A stretch of 64,000 bases of DNA from JBQTIY01 sp052387675 (GCA_052387675.1 JBQTIY010000009.1:62001-126000), one strand, 5' to 3'. Positions 41,609 to 51,260 are shown, numbered from the stretch's first letter. The notes: generated from the sequence alone by a model not told the origin. Program-made: numbers and translations.

Positions 41609-42793
41609 ATGTCGCTGCGCTCTGAGATCAACGCTGAAGTCCCCGTCGCCGCGCCGGGCGAGTTCCGGCCGTTGCGGCTGAGCGAGTCGATCTCGCTCTG
41701 GCCGCCGGTCGTGCTGGCGCCGATGGCGGGCGTGACGAATCCGCCCTTCCGCGCGCTGTGCCGCCGCCAGGGCGCGGGCCTCTACGTGGCCGAGATGCTT
41801 CATGCGCGCGGCCTCACCGAGGGCAATGCCAAGACACTGCGCCTGGCCTCCTTCGGCGCGGACGAGACCATTCGCTCGATTCAGATTTTCGGCTCCGACC
41901 CGGCCGAGATGCACGACGCGGCGCGCTTCCTCGTGCAGGAACTCGGCGCGCAGCACATCGACGTGAACATGGGCTGCCCGGTGCGCAAAATCACGAGCAA
42001 GGGCGGCGGCTGCGCGCTCACTGCGCGGCCCGGACTCATGCGCCAAGTGCTCGCCGCTGTCGTTGCGGGCGCGGGCGGCGCCGGGCCGGGCGCGGTGCCG
42101 GTCACGGCCAAGATCCGGCTTGGTCTCGATGAGCAGCACATCACCTGGCGCGAGGCGCTCGAAGCGGCCGCCGGCGAAGGCCTGCGCTGGCTCGGCGTGC
42201 ATGCGCGCACCGCCGCGCAGCTCTACAGCGGCCACGCCCGCTGGGACGAGATCACACGCATCAAAGAGACGGCCGTGCAGCTCGGCGGCGTGGACGCCGC
42301 GGCCGCGGGTGTCGGCGGCGGCCTGCCCATCTTGGGCAATGGTGATCTCTGGGAGGCCTGGGATGCGCTGCGCATGATGCGCCAGACCGGCTGCGACGGC
42401 GTCATCATTGGGCGCGGCTGCTTGGGACGGCCCTGGCTCTTCCGCGAACTGGCCGAGGTCTTCGCGGGCCGCGAGCCGGCCGATCCGCCGCAGCTCGGCG
42501 AAGTGCTCGTGCTGCTGCGCGAACACGGCGAACTCTTGGTGGACTTCTTCGGGCCGCGCGGCGGCGTGCTCGAACTGCGCAAGTGGTGCGCTTGGTACAC
42601 GAAGGGCTTCGCCGGCAGTGCGCAAGTGCGTGCGGCGCTGCAGCGCATCGACTCGCTCGAAGAGCTGGACGAGTGGCTCGCACAGCTCGATCCCGAGCAG
42701 GCTTTCCCGCGCAGTGCACTGCGCGTGAGCCGCGCCAAGCGAGGCGGTTCGCAGGAGAAGGTCTCGCTGCCGCACGGCTGGCTGGAGGTCTAA
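41609..42793 (+). CDS. dus: tRNA-dihydrouridine synthase
   Basis: A 394-residue FMN enzyme that reduces uridine to dihydrouridine in tRNA D-loops. The N-terminal VVLAPMAGVTNPPFR, YVAEMLHARGL, IQIFGSDP, and IDVNMGCPVRKI (Cys123 is the family catalytic residue) are clear; KIRLGLD, GVHARTAAQLYSGHARWD and GIIGRGCLGRPWLF-like GVIIGRGCLGRPW follow. It is DusB-like in pattern. A DUF309 gene follows 2 bases after its stop, so both are probably one transcript. Confidence 0.93.
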   Translation: MSLRSEINAEVPVAAPGEFRPLRLSESISLWPPVVLAPMAGVTNPPFRALCRRQGAGLYVAEMLHARGLTEGNAKTLRLASFGADETIRSIQIFGSDPAEMHDAARFLVQELGAQHIDVNMGCPVRKITSKGGGCALTARPGLMRQVLAAVVAGAGGAGPGAVPVTAKIRLGLDEQHITWREALEAAAGEGLRWLGVHARTAAQLYSGHARWDEITRIKETAVQLGGVDAAAAGVGGGLPILGNGDLWEAWDALRMMRQTGCDGVIIGRGCLGRPWLFRELAEVFAGREPADPPQLGEVLVLLREHGELLVDFFGPRGGVLELRKWCAWYTKGFAGSAQVRAALQRIDSLEELDEWLAQLDPEQAFPRSALRVSRAKRGGSQEKVSLPHGWLEV

Positions 42794-42795
42794 GC

Positions 42796-43419
42796 ATGAG
42801 CCGCGACACGACGCCGGTGCCGCGGCCAGTGGAGGGCGCGCGCGGCGCGCCGCCGCTGTTCCTCCCCAACGAGCCCTTTCCGCCTTATCGCTTCGTGCCA
42901 GGCCACGCGCCGCACCCCTTTGCGCACAAGGGCGGCTACGGCTACGGACAGCGCCCCAGTGCACCGCCCTTCTGCGGCCGCTCGCAGTGGCGCAGAAATC
43001 AGCCGTACTTGCGCGGGCTCGACTTTTTCAACCGCGGCTGGTGGTGGGAGGCACACGAGGCTTGGGAGTCGTACTGGCATGTGTGCGAGGGCCGCGACGA
43101 AGTGCAGCGGCGCCTCGTGCAAGGACTGATCCAGCTCGCGGCTTGCGCCTTGAACCGCGAACGCGCCAGCGATGCCGGCGCCGGGCGCTTGCTCTTCTCC
43201 GCGATGGAGCACTTCGAGCAGGCACAGCGGCTTCTGCAAGAGGAACTCCGCGAGCGCGCCGCGCGCAGACCGCCGCCCCGCACTCCGCGCCAAGAGGCCG
43301 AACCTGCACCCGGTGAGCGACTCTGCGGCCTGGACCTGAAGCTGCTGCTCTCGGACGCGCACAAGTTCCTGGCAGAGCCGCGCCGCTCCGTCGACGGTTT
43401 GTACCTGCGGCCGGAGTAG
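42796..43419 (+). CDS. DUF309 domain protein
   Basis: A 207-residue protein. The first 70 residues are Pro/Gly/aromatic-rich and look disordered. Residues about 75-145 match DUF309: FFNRGWWWEAHEAWESYW and RRLVQGLIQLAACAL, a helical domain of unknown role with conserved HExW-type residues. A Pro/Arg linker and C-terminal helix complete it. GGAGG lies 6-10 bases ahead of the ATG, inside the last dus codons. It could be an RNA- or ligand-binding partner of Dus, but this is context only. Confidence 0.75.
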   Translation: MSRDTTPVPRPVEGARGAPPLFLPNEPFPPYRFVPGHAPHPFAHKGGYGYGQRPSAPPFCGRSQWRRNQPYLRGLDFFNRGWWWEAHEAWESYWHVCEGRDEVQRRLVQGLIQLAACALNRERASDAGAGRLLFSAMEHFEQAQRLLQEELRERAARRPPPRTPRQEAEPAPGERLCGLDLKLLLSDAHKFLAEPRRSVDGLYLRPE

Positions 43420-43480
43420 TCGATGGCTCGGCGTCGCGCCCACAGCGGCGCGGCGGCGGCAAGTGCCGGTCAGCGCCTCT

Positions 43481-44647
43481 TCAGAAGGCGCTGTCGAGAA
43501 TCACCACGACCGAAGCGCCGCCCATCACCGTGGCACCGTCCCGCAGCACCAGCAGGTGCAGGTGGAGTGTGAGGTGCTCGGCTGCGGGCGACAGCGCCGG
43601 AGCCGTGAACCCGCTCACGAAAGTTCCGGAAGGCGGGGTGATGGCGATGGGGAGCAGAGTCGAAAAAGCGCCCGGTGAAACCAGCAGCGTGCCCTGGAAA
43701 TTTGGGAAGGGGAGATCGGCCGGGTTGAGCGAGCCCCAGAAGTGAAGGTGATCACCGGGCAGGGCGCTGATCGTCAGCGCGCCACGCCCGCCCTCCACGA
43801 TCGGTCCTTCCGTGTCAAAGGTCGGCATCTCGCCGTACTCGGTGAGGCTGCCGGCCAGGATCAACTTCGGCCGGCCGTCCACGCCGAGGGGAGCCAGGGC
43901 CGCTCCGCCGTCGTAGCCGCCACCTTGCAGCGTGGTCTTGGCCGGACTGCCGCTCTGCAGCAAGGCCGCGCCTCCGTTGGCGCCGTCACCCCCAAAGAAA
44001 CTGGCGGCTCCGGCATGCAGTGTGCCGCCGGCGTTGTGAACGCCCGAGCCGCCTTGGCCGAGCACCGCGCCGCCGCCACGGTACTCGCCGCCGTGCACCG
44101 TGACGCGCGAGGTTTGCACGTCGAGCGCGGGCGAGCCGTCGCCACTACCCGCTGCGCTGCCCCCTTGAGCCTGGCAGCGCAGCAGCGCACAGCCCGAGGA
44201 CTCGGTCACGAGCGCAGCCGGCGCGCCGCCGCCGCCCGTGAGCTCGCACTCCTCGACGCGGACCGAACCGAGGCAGTTATCGACTTCGAGTGCCGGACCC
44301 GCGGCGGACGCCAGCCTGAGCCCGCGCACGACGACGGTCTGGGCGAGAGAGATGTTGCGAACGGTGAGACTGCGCACGGACACAGGCACAGCAGCCTGAA
44401 TTTGGACGACGAGTCCCTTGCCGTCGATGACCAGCGCCTCGTCGAAGGTGGGCGTCGTGGGATTGAAGCTGGCAGCGCGCAGCAGAATGACGTCGAGCGG
44501 ACTGGCCGCGTCGATGGCCGCTTGCACGGTGGCGAAGTCGCCGCCTCCCGCAGCATTCACGACGATGACGCCAGCGCCGGCTGCCGGGGCGCTGCCGAGC
44601 AGAAACACGCCGGCCCAAACGAGTGCGAAAGCCTGTCTGCAAAGCAT
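43481..44647 (-). CDS. Secreted beta-helix protein with C-terminal module
   Basis: A 388-residue exoprotein. Residues 1-25 form a signal peptide; the next segment VIVVNAAGGGDFATVQAAID is the classic start of pectate-lyase-like right-handed beta-helices. Repeated Gly/Ala/Ser-rich rungs follow up to about residue 270. The last 100 residues (HLHFWGSLNPADLP... HLLVLRDGATVMGGASVVVILDSAF) form a beta module like that of the FG-GAP exoproteins. No catalytic residues were identified. An AGAGG lies eight bases before the ATG. Confidence 0.78.
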   Translation of the reverse strand: MLCRQAFALVWAGVFLLGSAPAAGAGVIVVNAAGGGDFATVQAAIDAASPLDVILLRAASFNPTTPTFDEALVIDGKGLVVQIQAAVPVSVRSLTVRNISLAQTVVVRGLRLASAAGPALEVDNCLGSVRVEECELTGGGGAPAALVTESSGCALLRCQAQGGSAAGSGDGSPALDVQTSRVTVHGGEYRGGGAVLGQGGSGVHNAGGTLHAGAASFFGGDGANGGAALLQSGSPAKTTLQGGGYDGGAALAPLGVDGRPKLILAGSLTEYGEMPTFDTEGPIVEGGRGALTISALPGDHLHFWGSLNPADLPFPNFQGTLLVSPGAFSTLLPIAITPPSGTFVSGFTAPALSPAAEHLTLHLHLLVLRDGATVMGGASVVVILDSAF

Positions 44648-44776
44648 GGTTCTGGCCTCTGGAAAATGAGGGAGCCCGCGCCCGAAGCCTTGGCTTTAAC
44701 ACGCTCGGCCCGATTCGGATAGGTCCCGCGCGAGCAGACCGTTGATTCCCGTCCTCCGCTGCGTTCTCGTGGCGGC

Positions 44777-45892
44777 ATGACTAGGGCTCCCCAGGCGGCA
44801 GTGCGGCCAGAACGCCGCCGCCCGCGGCTTCAAGAAGCCGGCCTGCTTTTCGTGGTGCTGCTGCTCGGCGCGGCGCTGACGCTGGCGGCCGACACCATCT
44901 CGCTGCGCGGCGAACAGGTGAATGCCTTCCTGCGCTGGGAGAACCTTGTCGCCAACGTGGCCACGCCCATGTCCTGGATGGCGATCATGGCGCTGGGCGC
45001 CACGGCCGTCATCGTGGCCGGTGGCATCGATATCTCGGTGGGTTCGATCTTCGGGCTCTCGGCGCTGGGCACGGCGGCCGTGCTGCAAGAGTTGCCGCCC
45101 GATGCGGGGGCGCTCACAGCGGTGCCGCTCGCCGCCGTCACCGCGCTAGGCATCGGCGCGGCCTGCGGCCTGCTCAACGGCGCGCTCGTCGTCGGGCTGC
45201 GCCTGCATCCCTTCCTCGTCACGCTCGGCACGCTCTCGATTTTTCGCGGGATCGCGCTCGTCTCGGTGCGCAGCAAAACGCTGCCCGACTTCGGCCAGTC
45301 GCTGCCGGCGAGCTTCACCGAGGGCTTTGTCGGCGCGCGCTGGGATCTCGGCACGAGCTTCGTGCAGCCCGTGCCGATGCTGGTGATGCTCGCCGCGGCG
45401 GCGCTGGCCTGGCTCTGTTTGGGGCACACCGTCGGCGGACGCGAGTTTTATGTCGTGGGCGGCAACGAGGAGGCCGCCCGGTACGCCGGCCTGCGCGTCG
45501 GCCGCATCAAGCTGCGCGTCTACACGCTCAGCGGGCTGTGCGCCGGCCTGGCCGGCCTGCTTTCCTGCGGCTTCTACCAGTCGGCCAACACAGCCACGGG
45601 CGAGGGCTACGAGCTCTCCGTCATTGCGGCCGCCGTGGTGGGCGGCGCCAGCCTCACGGGCGGCCGCGGCACGGCGCTCGGCGCGCTGCTCGGCGCGCTC
45701 ATCATCAAGCTCATCGAGAACGGCATCGATCTCGTGCGCAGCGTCAACCTGGGCTTCGCCGTGCTGCCAGTGAGCAAGGAGTACGGCAAGATCATCATCG
45801 GGGCAGCGATCCTGCTCGCGGTGGCGGTCGACCGACTGGGCGAGCGGCTGCAGCGTCGAGTGGCGGCGCGTGGCCCGGGTGGGCCGACATGA
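44777..45892 (+). CDS. Sugar ABC transporter permease (ribose/xylose type)
   Basis: A 371-residue permease of the RbsC/XylH/MglC family with about ten membrane helices. The typical segments ALGATAVIVAGGIDISVGSI, HPFLVTLGTLSIFRG, GGNEEAARYAGLRV and SVIAAAVVGGASLTGGRG are in order; the last carries the EAA-like loop that contacts the ATPase. Stop overlaps the ATG of a 41-residue peptide (ATGA), then comes the binding lipoprotein. With xylA and xylB downstream, a pentose such as xylose is the likeliest cargo. Confidence 0.92.
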   Translation: MTRAPQAAVRPERRRPRLQEAGLLFVVLLLGAALTLAADTISLRGEQVNAFLRWENLVANVATPMSWMAIMALGATAVIVAGGIDISVGSIFGLSALGTAAVLQELPPDAGALTAVPLAAVTALGIGAACGLLNGALVVGLRLHPFLVTLGTLSIFRGIALVSVRSKTLPDFGQSLPASFTEGFVGARWDLGTSFVQPVPMLVMLAAAALAWLCLGHTVGGREFYVVGGNEEAARYAGLRVGRIKLRVYTLSGLCAGLAGLLSCGFYQSANTATGEGYELSVIAAAVVGGASLTGGRGTALGALLGALIIKLIENGIDLVRSVNLGFAVLPVSKEYGKIIIGAAILLAVAVDRLGERLQRRVAARGPGGPT

Positions 45893-46014
45893 ACCCCGAC
45901 GAACGCCAGGCGCGACGAATCCTGATGTGGGCGGCGCGCATCCTCATCGGGCTTGTGCTGCTGGTGGTCATCGCGGGCGCGGTGCGCTGGGGCTGGCTGG
46001 CGTGGGGCAGCTGA
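45889..46014 (+). CDS. 41-residue single-helix membrane peptide in sugar transporter operon
   Basis: A tiny gene sandwiched between permease and binding protein. It encodes a charged N-terminus (MNPDERQARRILMW), one membrane helix (ILIGLVLLVVIAGAV) and a short Trp-rich tail (RWGWLAWGS). The ATG overlaps the permease stop (ATGA) and the stop precedes the binding protein ATG by 14 bases, so it is strictly in the operon. No family is recognised. It may be an accessory subunit, stabiliser or regulator of the transporter. Short length keeps confidence moderate. Confidence 0.6.
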   Translation: MNPDERQARRILMWAARILIGLVLLVVIAGAVRWGWLAWGS

Positions 46015-46028
46015 GAGATGATGCCGAG

Positions 46029-47036
46029 ATGAAGCACGCACTGGTCTCGATTGCACTCGTCCTGCTGGCTGCCTGCGGTGGCGAGACGCCGGCTCCCAGC
46101 GAAGTGAGCGGTGACGCCGCCGCTCCGCCCAGCGCGCCGCGGCGCATCGTCATTGGGCTTGTGGCCAAGAGCCAAGGCAATGCGGTCTTCCAGGCGGCGC
46201 ATGCCGGCGCGCTCGCCGCGGCGCGCGAGCAGAGTGCGGCGCGCGGTCTCGACGTGGTCATCGATTGGCAGACGCCCGCCGAAGAGGATCCGCTCGAGCA
46301 GGCGCAGGCCATCGAGCAGCTCGCGCGAGCCGGCGCGGCCGGCATCGCCGTTTCGTGCAGCGATGCCAATGCGCTCACAGCCGCCATCAACAAGGCCGTG
46401 GAGCTGGGCAGCCATGTCATGTGCTTCGACAGCGATGCGCCCAAGAGCCGGCGCTTTGCCTTCTATGGCACTGACGACGAGGCCTGCGGCCAAGCGGTCA
46501 TGGCGGCGCTGGCGCAGGAGTTGGGCGGCCAGGGCACCATCGCAGTGCTGGCCGGCAACCAGTCTGCGCCGAACTTGCAGCACCGCCTGATCGGCGTGAT
46601 GGACGAAGTCCGGCGCCATCCCGGGATCTCGCTCCTGCCGGACGGCATCTACTACCACGCCGAGACGCCAGAGCAGGCCGCTGAGACCATGAACCGCGCG
46701 CAGAGCACGCATCCCGACATCGACGGCTGGGCACTCATCGGCGGGTGGCCGCTCTACACGCGCGTGACGCTGGGCTGGCAGCCGGGCGCAGTCAAAGTCG
46801 TGTCGGTGGACGCGCTGCCCGCGCAGCTCGGCTACCTCACGAGCGGGCACGTGCAACTGCTGCTCGCACAGGACTGCTTCGGCTGGGGGCGGCGCTCGGT
46901 GGAAGTGCTGCTCGACAAGATCGTGGACGGGCGCGATCCCGAAGGCGGCCCGCGGCTGATCGATCCTCTGCAACGCGTGACCGCCGCCGACGTGGAGGCC
47001 TGGGCCGTCAAGTGGGCGGGCTGGGTGTCGCGCTAA
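46029..47036 (+). CDS. Sugar ABC transporter substrate-binding lipoprotein
   Basis: A 335-residue periplasmic-binding protein of the ribose/galactose class (type I). The lipobox LLAACG at residue 16 anchors it. IVIGLVAKSQGNAVFQAAHAGALAAA, GIAVSCSDANALTAAINKAVE, HVMCFDSDAP, VMAALAQELGGQGTIAVLAG and VVSVDALPAQLGYLTSG follow the family order. It would deliver sugar to the permease at 44777. GAGAT precedes the ATG by a few bases. Confidence 0.9.
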   Translation: MKHALVSIALVLLAACGGETPAPSEVSGDAAAPPSAPRRIVIGLVAKSQGNAVFQAAHAGALAAAREQSAARGLDVVIDWQTPAEEDPLEQAQAIEQLARAGAAGIAVSCSDANALTAAINKAVELGSHVMCFDSDAPKSRRFAFYGTDDEACGQAVMAALAQELGGQGTIAVLAGNQSAPNLQHRLIGVMDEVRRHPGISLLPDGIYYHAETPEQAAETMNRAQSTHPDIDGWALIGGWPLYTRVTLGWQPGAVKVVSVDALPAQLGYLTSGHVQLLLAQDCFGWGRRSVEVLLDKIVDGRDPEGGPRLIDPLQRVTAADVEAWAVKWAGWVSR

Positions 47037-47209
47037 GCACGACACGTACAGCGCGCGGCTGAGGCGCCGACGCGAATTCGGGGCTGCAGTCGGCTGCGAT
47101 GGTCACTCCAAGCAGAATGCGTGTCCGGCGGCATCCGTTATCGAGCCAGCTCCGCGTTCTACAGGACGGCGCTCAGTGAGCGCTCAAGACTCAGGATGGG
47201 AGGCGTGCC

Positions 47210-49594
47210 ATGTTCGCAACGAAGCAGAGTGCGGTCCGCATTGCAGTTGTCGGAGTGCTGGCCGTAGCGGGGGGGCTCTCGGGCTTCGCCTGGCACCAGG
47301 GTGAGGCTGCACCGCGCTGCGTAGCTGAGAACCCGTCGCCAGAGAACCCGCCGGAGGTCATTGCGCGCTTTCGCGAACACTACGGAGCCGTGCTCGCGGA
47401 GCTGCGCTCTGCCGACACAGGTCATCTCACTTCGCAGCAACAGGAGTTGCGCGCCTACGGACTCTCGCTTCTGGCGGACTACCAGCAGCGCGGCGAGTTT
47501 GGCGTGAACACCGATTTCCCCGGGGCGCGCGTGCCCTACTTCGTGGATGCGCAGGGCCGTCGCTGTGCTTTGGCCCACTTGCTGGACGGCCTGGGCGAGA
47601 CACGGCTGGTGGCCGACATCGCCGCGAGCCAGAACCATGACTACGTCGTAGATCTCGCGGCGACGCGGCCGGCGCTGGAAGGCCGGCTGCGCGAGGCGGG
47701 TTTCAGCCTCACCGATGCGGCTCGCATTCATGCACCCAGCAGCGGCGCCGCGGGCTCGTCTCGCTCGAGCTCGTCGTCCTCAGGCTCCTCCTCTTCCACG
47801 GGCAGCGTCACGGGTAGCACCACGAGCGGATCGGCTTCGGCGCCCTACGGAGGTCCTTCAAAAACCGGTGGCTCGCAAACCGGTGGCTCGCCGAGCTGCG
47901 ACGCCGACACGCCGCGCGGCTCGCCGTCGATCACCGGCTCGGGCGGCGCTCCGGCGAAGACGGGCACCGGCACGGCCCGCAGCCACCGCGACAATGCTCG
48001 CGAGGCGAGCACGCATAGCGCTTCCAAGACCGGCGAGTCCGAGCCCGCGGCTTGGTCGACTTGGTGGGAGCTGAACGCGTTCCGCTTCCTGGCGCCCGCG
48101 CACTTGGAGGACTCCCAGCTCGAATCGAGAACTCCCGGCGGACAAGCTCGCCGCAGCAGCTCGGGCGAGCGGGACCAGTCCTTGGCCAGCCGCACACGAG
48201 GCCAGCTCTGGCCGCAGCTCGTCGAAGCCACGCGCCATCCTGACTCGGGCGTGCGCGCTCGCGCCGCCGTGGCGGTGGGCCGGTTGGACCAAGGGACTGC
48301 CCTTGATGTCTTGAAGCCGCTGCTCCGTGACCCCTCGTCGTCCGTGCGCCACGCTGCGCTGCTGGGTCTGGGCGCCACCGGCACGATGCAGTCCGCCGCG
48401 CTTCTGTTGCATCTCGTCCAGGACGGCAAAGGACCGGACGGAAGCACTGTTTCGCCTTGGGCGCGTTCGGTCGCGCTGGTGGCCCTCGGTGTTGGGCGCC
48501 GGCATGGCCTGAGCGATTCGCTGGATGCCCTGGTCGCCGAAACGAACAGCGGCCCGCAGGCCAGTGCACCGGAGGAGTTTGCGACGGCCTTGCTCTTCTA
48601 CCACTCGCTGGCCGGCGGCCTGCCCGATCAAGAGCTGGTGACGGGCTGGCTGGCCGATCCACGCGGTGATTGGATGCTGCGCTGCCGCGCTGCCGAGAGC
48701 CTGCCCCTTTACGACGACCCCGCTCTGCTCTCGCAACTCGTGCGCGCCCTGGGCGACACCGACGCGCAGGTCCGTCGTTCCGCGGCGCTCGCCCTCGGTT
48801 CGCTCTCGCATCCGCTCACGTCGGCGGCGCTCAAGACGGCGACGGAGCTGGAGGCCGAGCCCGTGGCCCGCGGTTACGCGCTCTTGTCGCTGGGCGAGCT
48901 GCGCGGCTCGGCCGACAGCGACTTCCTCCGTCGCACGCTCGTCGAGGGCGGGGCCGAGTTGCAACCCTTTGCCGCGATCAGCCTGGGGCTGCTGGCCCGC
49001 CAGAGCGGCGACGGGGCGGCGCGCGCGGAGCTGCGCGAGCTGCATGGCAGCACCGGCAATCACGATCTGCGCACGGCGCTCACGCTGGCGCTGGGACTTG
49101 CTCGCGACACGGCCTCCGGAGCCGCCTTGCTGGACGATGTTCAGCACGCCGCCGACCCGCGCCAGCGCCACTTCGCGGCCCTGGCGCTCGCGCTCATCGG
49201 CGATCCGTCCGCCAGGCCTGGGCTGCAGGCGGCGCTGGCAGCGGAGGACTCGCCGCTGGCACTCGTTGGAATCGCCCAGGCCTTGGCGAGTTTTGGTGTC
49301 GAAGAGGACGTCGGCGCTCTGCTGAAGGTGCTGCGTCGCGTGCACTCGCCCGAGTCGCAGGCGCAACTGGCCGTGGCGCTGGGCTGGCATCGCACGGACG
49401 CGGGAGTCGGCGGCCTGGTTGCGCTGCTCGGCGAGGCGAGCCTGCCGGATGCCGCGCGCGCCGCCACCATCGAGGCGCTGGGTCTGCTCCTCGACGAGCA
49501 GCCCGGACACGCGCTCGCCGCCGTCGCGGCCTCCACGAACGCCGACGCTCTGCCCGACTGGATGGTGCCGCTCCTGCAGCGCTCGACACTCTGA
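47210..49594 (+). CDS. Exported HEAT-repeat protein
   Basis: A 794-residue protein. A signal sequence or anchor (AVVGVLAVAGGLSGFAW) leads to an N-terminal domain with TDFPGARVPYFVDAQGRRCALAHLLDGLGE and then NHDYVVDLAATRPALEGRLREAGFSLTDAARIH, known from other planctomycete-type exoproteins. A Ser/Thr/Gly linker (residues about 175-280) is followed by about a dozen HEAT/PBS-type repeats with DPSSSVRHAALLGLGATG and DTDAQVRRSAALALGSL, ending at residue 790. GGGAGG lies before the ATG. It sits between transporter subunits, but a link to transport is not shown. Confidence 0.8.
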   Translation: MFATKQSAVRIAVVGVLAVAGGLSGFAWHQGEAAPRCVAENPSPENPPEVIARFREHYGAVLAELRSADTGHLTSQQQELRAYGLSLLADYQQRGEFGVNTDFPGARVPYFVDAQGRRCALAHLLDGLGETRLVADIAASQNHDYVVDLAATRPALEGRLREAGFSLTDAARIHAPSSGAAGSSRSSSSSSGSSSSTGSVTGSTTSGSASAPYGGPSKTGGSQTGGSPSCDADTPRGSPSITGSGGAPAKTGTGTARSHRDNAREASTHSASKTGESEPAAWSTWWELNAFRFLAPAHLEDSQLESRTPGGQARRSSSGERDQSLASRTRGQLWPQLVEATRHPDSGVRARAAVAVGRLDQGTALDVLKPLLRDPSSSVRHAALLGLGATGTMQSAALLLHLVQDGKGPDGSTVSPWARSVALVALGVGRRHGLSDSLDALVAETNSGPQASAPEEFATALLFYHSLAGGLPDQELVTGWLADPRGDWMLRCRAAESLPLYDDPALLSQLVRALGDTDAQVRRSAALALGSLSHPLTSAALKTATELEAEPVARGYALLSLGELRGSADSDFLRRTLVEGGAELQPFAAISLGLLARQSGDGAARAELRELHGSTGNHDLRTALTLALGLARDTASGAALLDDVQHAADPRQRHFAALALALIGDPSARPGLQAALAAEDSPLALVGIAQALASFGVEEDVGALLKVLRRVHSPESQAQLAVALGWHRTDAGVGGLVALLGEASLPDAARAATIEALGLLLDEQPGHALAAVAASTNADALPDWMVPLLQRSTL

Positions 49595-49598
49595 GGCT

Positions 49599-49607
49599 TG
49601 CTAGCAT
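49599..49607 (+). promoter_or_regulatory. Extended -10 box, leaderless ABC ATPase
   Basis: TG-C-TAGCAT ends six bases before GTG 49614, so the predicted transcription start is the G of GTG itself. This is the same nine-base box as at nadC. Confidence 0.5.
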
Positions 49608-49613
49608 GCCCGT

Positions 49614-51260
49614 GTGATTGAGCTGCGCTCCCTTGGCAAGCGCTTCGGCGGCGTGCGCGCGCTGCACGAGGTTTCACTGCGCATCGCCGCCGGGGAGTGC
49701 CACGCGCTGGTCGGCGAAAACGGCGCCGGTAAGTCCACACTGGGACGGGTGCTGGCCGGCGTGCATGCGCCGGACGAAGGCGAACTCTTCGTCGATGGCC
49801 GGCGAGTGCGCTTTCGTTCGCCGGCCGACGCTCTGCGGCAGGGCCTTGCGCTCGTGCCGCAGGAGCCTGCGGTCTGCCCTGATCTTTCGGTGGCCGAGAA
49901 CATGGCGCTGGGCCGCTGGCCTCTGCGCGCCGGCCTAGCCAGTGGGGCCGGCGTGGCCGGTGTTGTTGGTCGGCTGGGCTTGCCGGGTCGGCTAGGCGTG
50001 ATTGCTCGGCCGGCGCTCGTGGCTCGTGCGCGGAGTGAGTTGGCCCTGCTCGGGGCGGATCTCGACCCGCGCGCGCCGGTGCGCGCGCTCACCGTCGTGC
50101 AGCGCCAAATGCTGCAAATTGCCGCGGCGCTGGGACGCGGCGCGCGCCTGCTCATACTTGACGAGCCCACCGCCGCGCTGCCGGAGACCGAAGTCGAGCG
50201 GCTGCGCGACCTGCTCCTGGCCCTGCGCACGCGCGGCGTGGCCATCGTCTTCATTGGGCACCGACTGGCCGAGGTGCTGGCGCTCGCCGACCGGGTCAGC
50301 GTGCTGCGCGACGGCCGGCTCGTGGCCACGCTCGCTCGCGGCGAAGCTGATGCCCAGCGCCTCGTGCAGCTCATGCTCGGCGAGAACAACAGGCCGCCCG
50401 GCGCTCTGCCCGCACCCAGTGCGCTTCTCGCGGCCGCAGTACGTGTCTCGCCGCAGGGCCGTGCCGGCAGCCTCGATGGAGGCGGCGTCCTTGGCAGCGG
50501 CGCGCCCGCCGTGCGTTTGCGCGTCGCAGGGCTCGCCTCGCCCGGCCGCTTCTCCGATATCTCTCTCGAAGTGCGCGCCGGCGAAATTGTGGGGCTGGCC
50601 GGGCTGCTCGGCGCGGGGCGCAGTGAACTCCTCGCGGCACTCTTCGGCCTCGATCCGGCGGCGCAGGGGCGCGTGAGCGTGGATGGCCGCGCCCTCCAGC
50701 TCGGCTCGCCTCGCGCCGCGCTGCGAGCGGGTCTGGTGCTCCTGCCGGAAGATCGGCAGCGGCAGGGCCTCGTCATGGGCCTTGGCGCGCGAGTGAACTG
50801 GTCGCTGCCCTTCGTGGAGCGCTTTCGCTGGCGGTGGGCTGGCGCGCTCATCGACCGGCGCAGCGAACGCAGCGCGGCGCGTGCCGCTCTTGCCGCTGCC
50901 GATCTGCGCGCGGCCTCGCTCGACACCGCGCTCGAGGCGCCGGTGGCTCAGCTCTCCGGCGGCAATCAGCAGAAAGTGCTGCTGTCGCGCTGTCTCGCGG
51001 CGGGCGCCGGCGTGCTGCTCATCGACGAGCCCACGCGGGGCGTGGACGTGGGCGCCAAGGCGGCCATCGCTGAGCAGCTCCGCGCTGCGGCGGCTGCGGG
51101 CGCGGCGCTGCTCGTGGCCTCGTCCGACCTCGCTGAACTCCTGGCCCTCTCCGATCGCGTGCTTGTGCTGCGCGCGGGCCAGATCGCCGCCGAGCGCCAG
51201 AAGGGCGTGCCGGCGGAGGAAGTGTTGAGGCTCATGTCGGGAGTCCCGTCAGCCGCTTGA
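49614..51260 (+). CDS. Sugar ABC transporter ATP-binding protein (RbsA/XylG-like)
   Basis: A 548-residue double ATPase. First half: Walker A GENGAGKST, Q-loop VPQEP, degenerate signature LTVVQRQMLQIAAAL, Walker B RLLILDEPTAAL. Second half: a degenerate Walker A GLLGAGRSEL, signature LSGGNQQKVLLSRCL and Walker B VLLIDEPTRGVDVG. This is the normal sugar-type pattern, in which the second site is atypical. It is separated from its permease by the HEAT gene. The start GTG follows a leaderless-type promoter. The C-terminus overlaps the convergent EamA gene by 12 bases. Confidence 0.93.
   Translation: MIELRSLGKRFGGVRALHEVSLRIAAGECHALVGENGAGKSTLGRVLAGVHAPDEGELFVDGRRVRFRSPADALRQGLALVPQEPAVCPDLSVAENMALGRWPLRAGLASGAGVAGVVGRLGLPGRLGVIARPALVARARSELALLGADLDPRAPVRALTVVQRQMLQIAAALGRGARLLILDEPTAALPETEVERLRDLLLALRTRGVAIVFIGHRLAEVLALADRVSVLRDGRLVATLARGEADAQRLVQLMLGENNRPPGALPAPSALLAAAVRVSPQGRAGSLDGGGVLGSGAPAVRLRVAGLASPGRFSDISLEVRAGEIVGLAGLLGAGRSELLAALFGLDPAAQGRVSVDGRALQLGSPRAALRAGLVLLPEDRQRQGLVMGLGARVNWSLPFVERFRWRWAGALIDRRSERSAARAALAAADLRAASLDTALEAPVAQLSGGNQQKVLLSRCLAAGAGVLLIDEPTRGVDVGAKAAIAEQLRAAAAAGAALLVASSDLAELLALSDRVLVLRAGQIAAERQKGVPAEEVLRLMSGVPSAA

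Noticed and set aside
47037..47209. Possible regulatory RNA in the 173-base gap before the HEAT gene
   Set aside because: No stable long hairpin or known riboswitch core was seen; only a GGGAGG ribosome site just before the ATG is clear.
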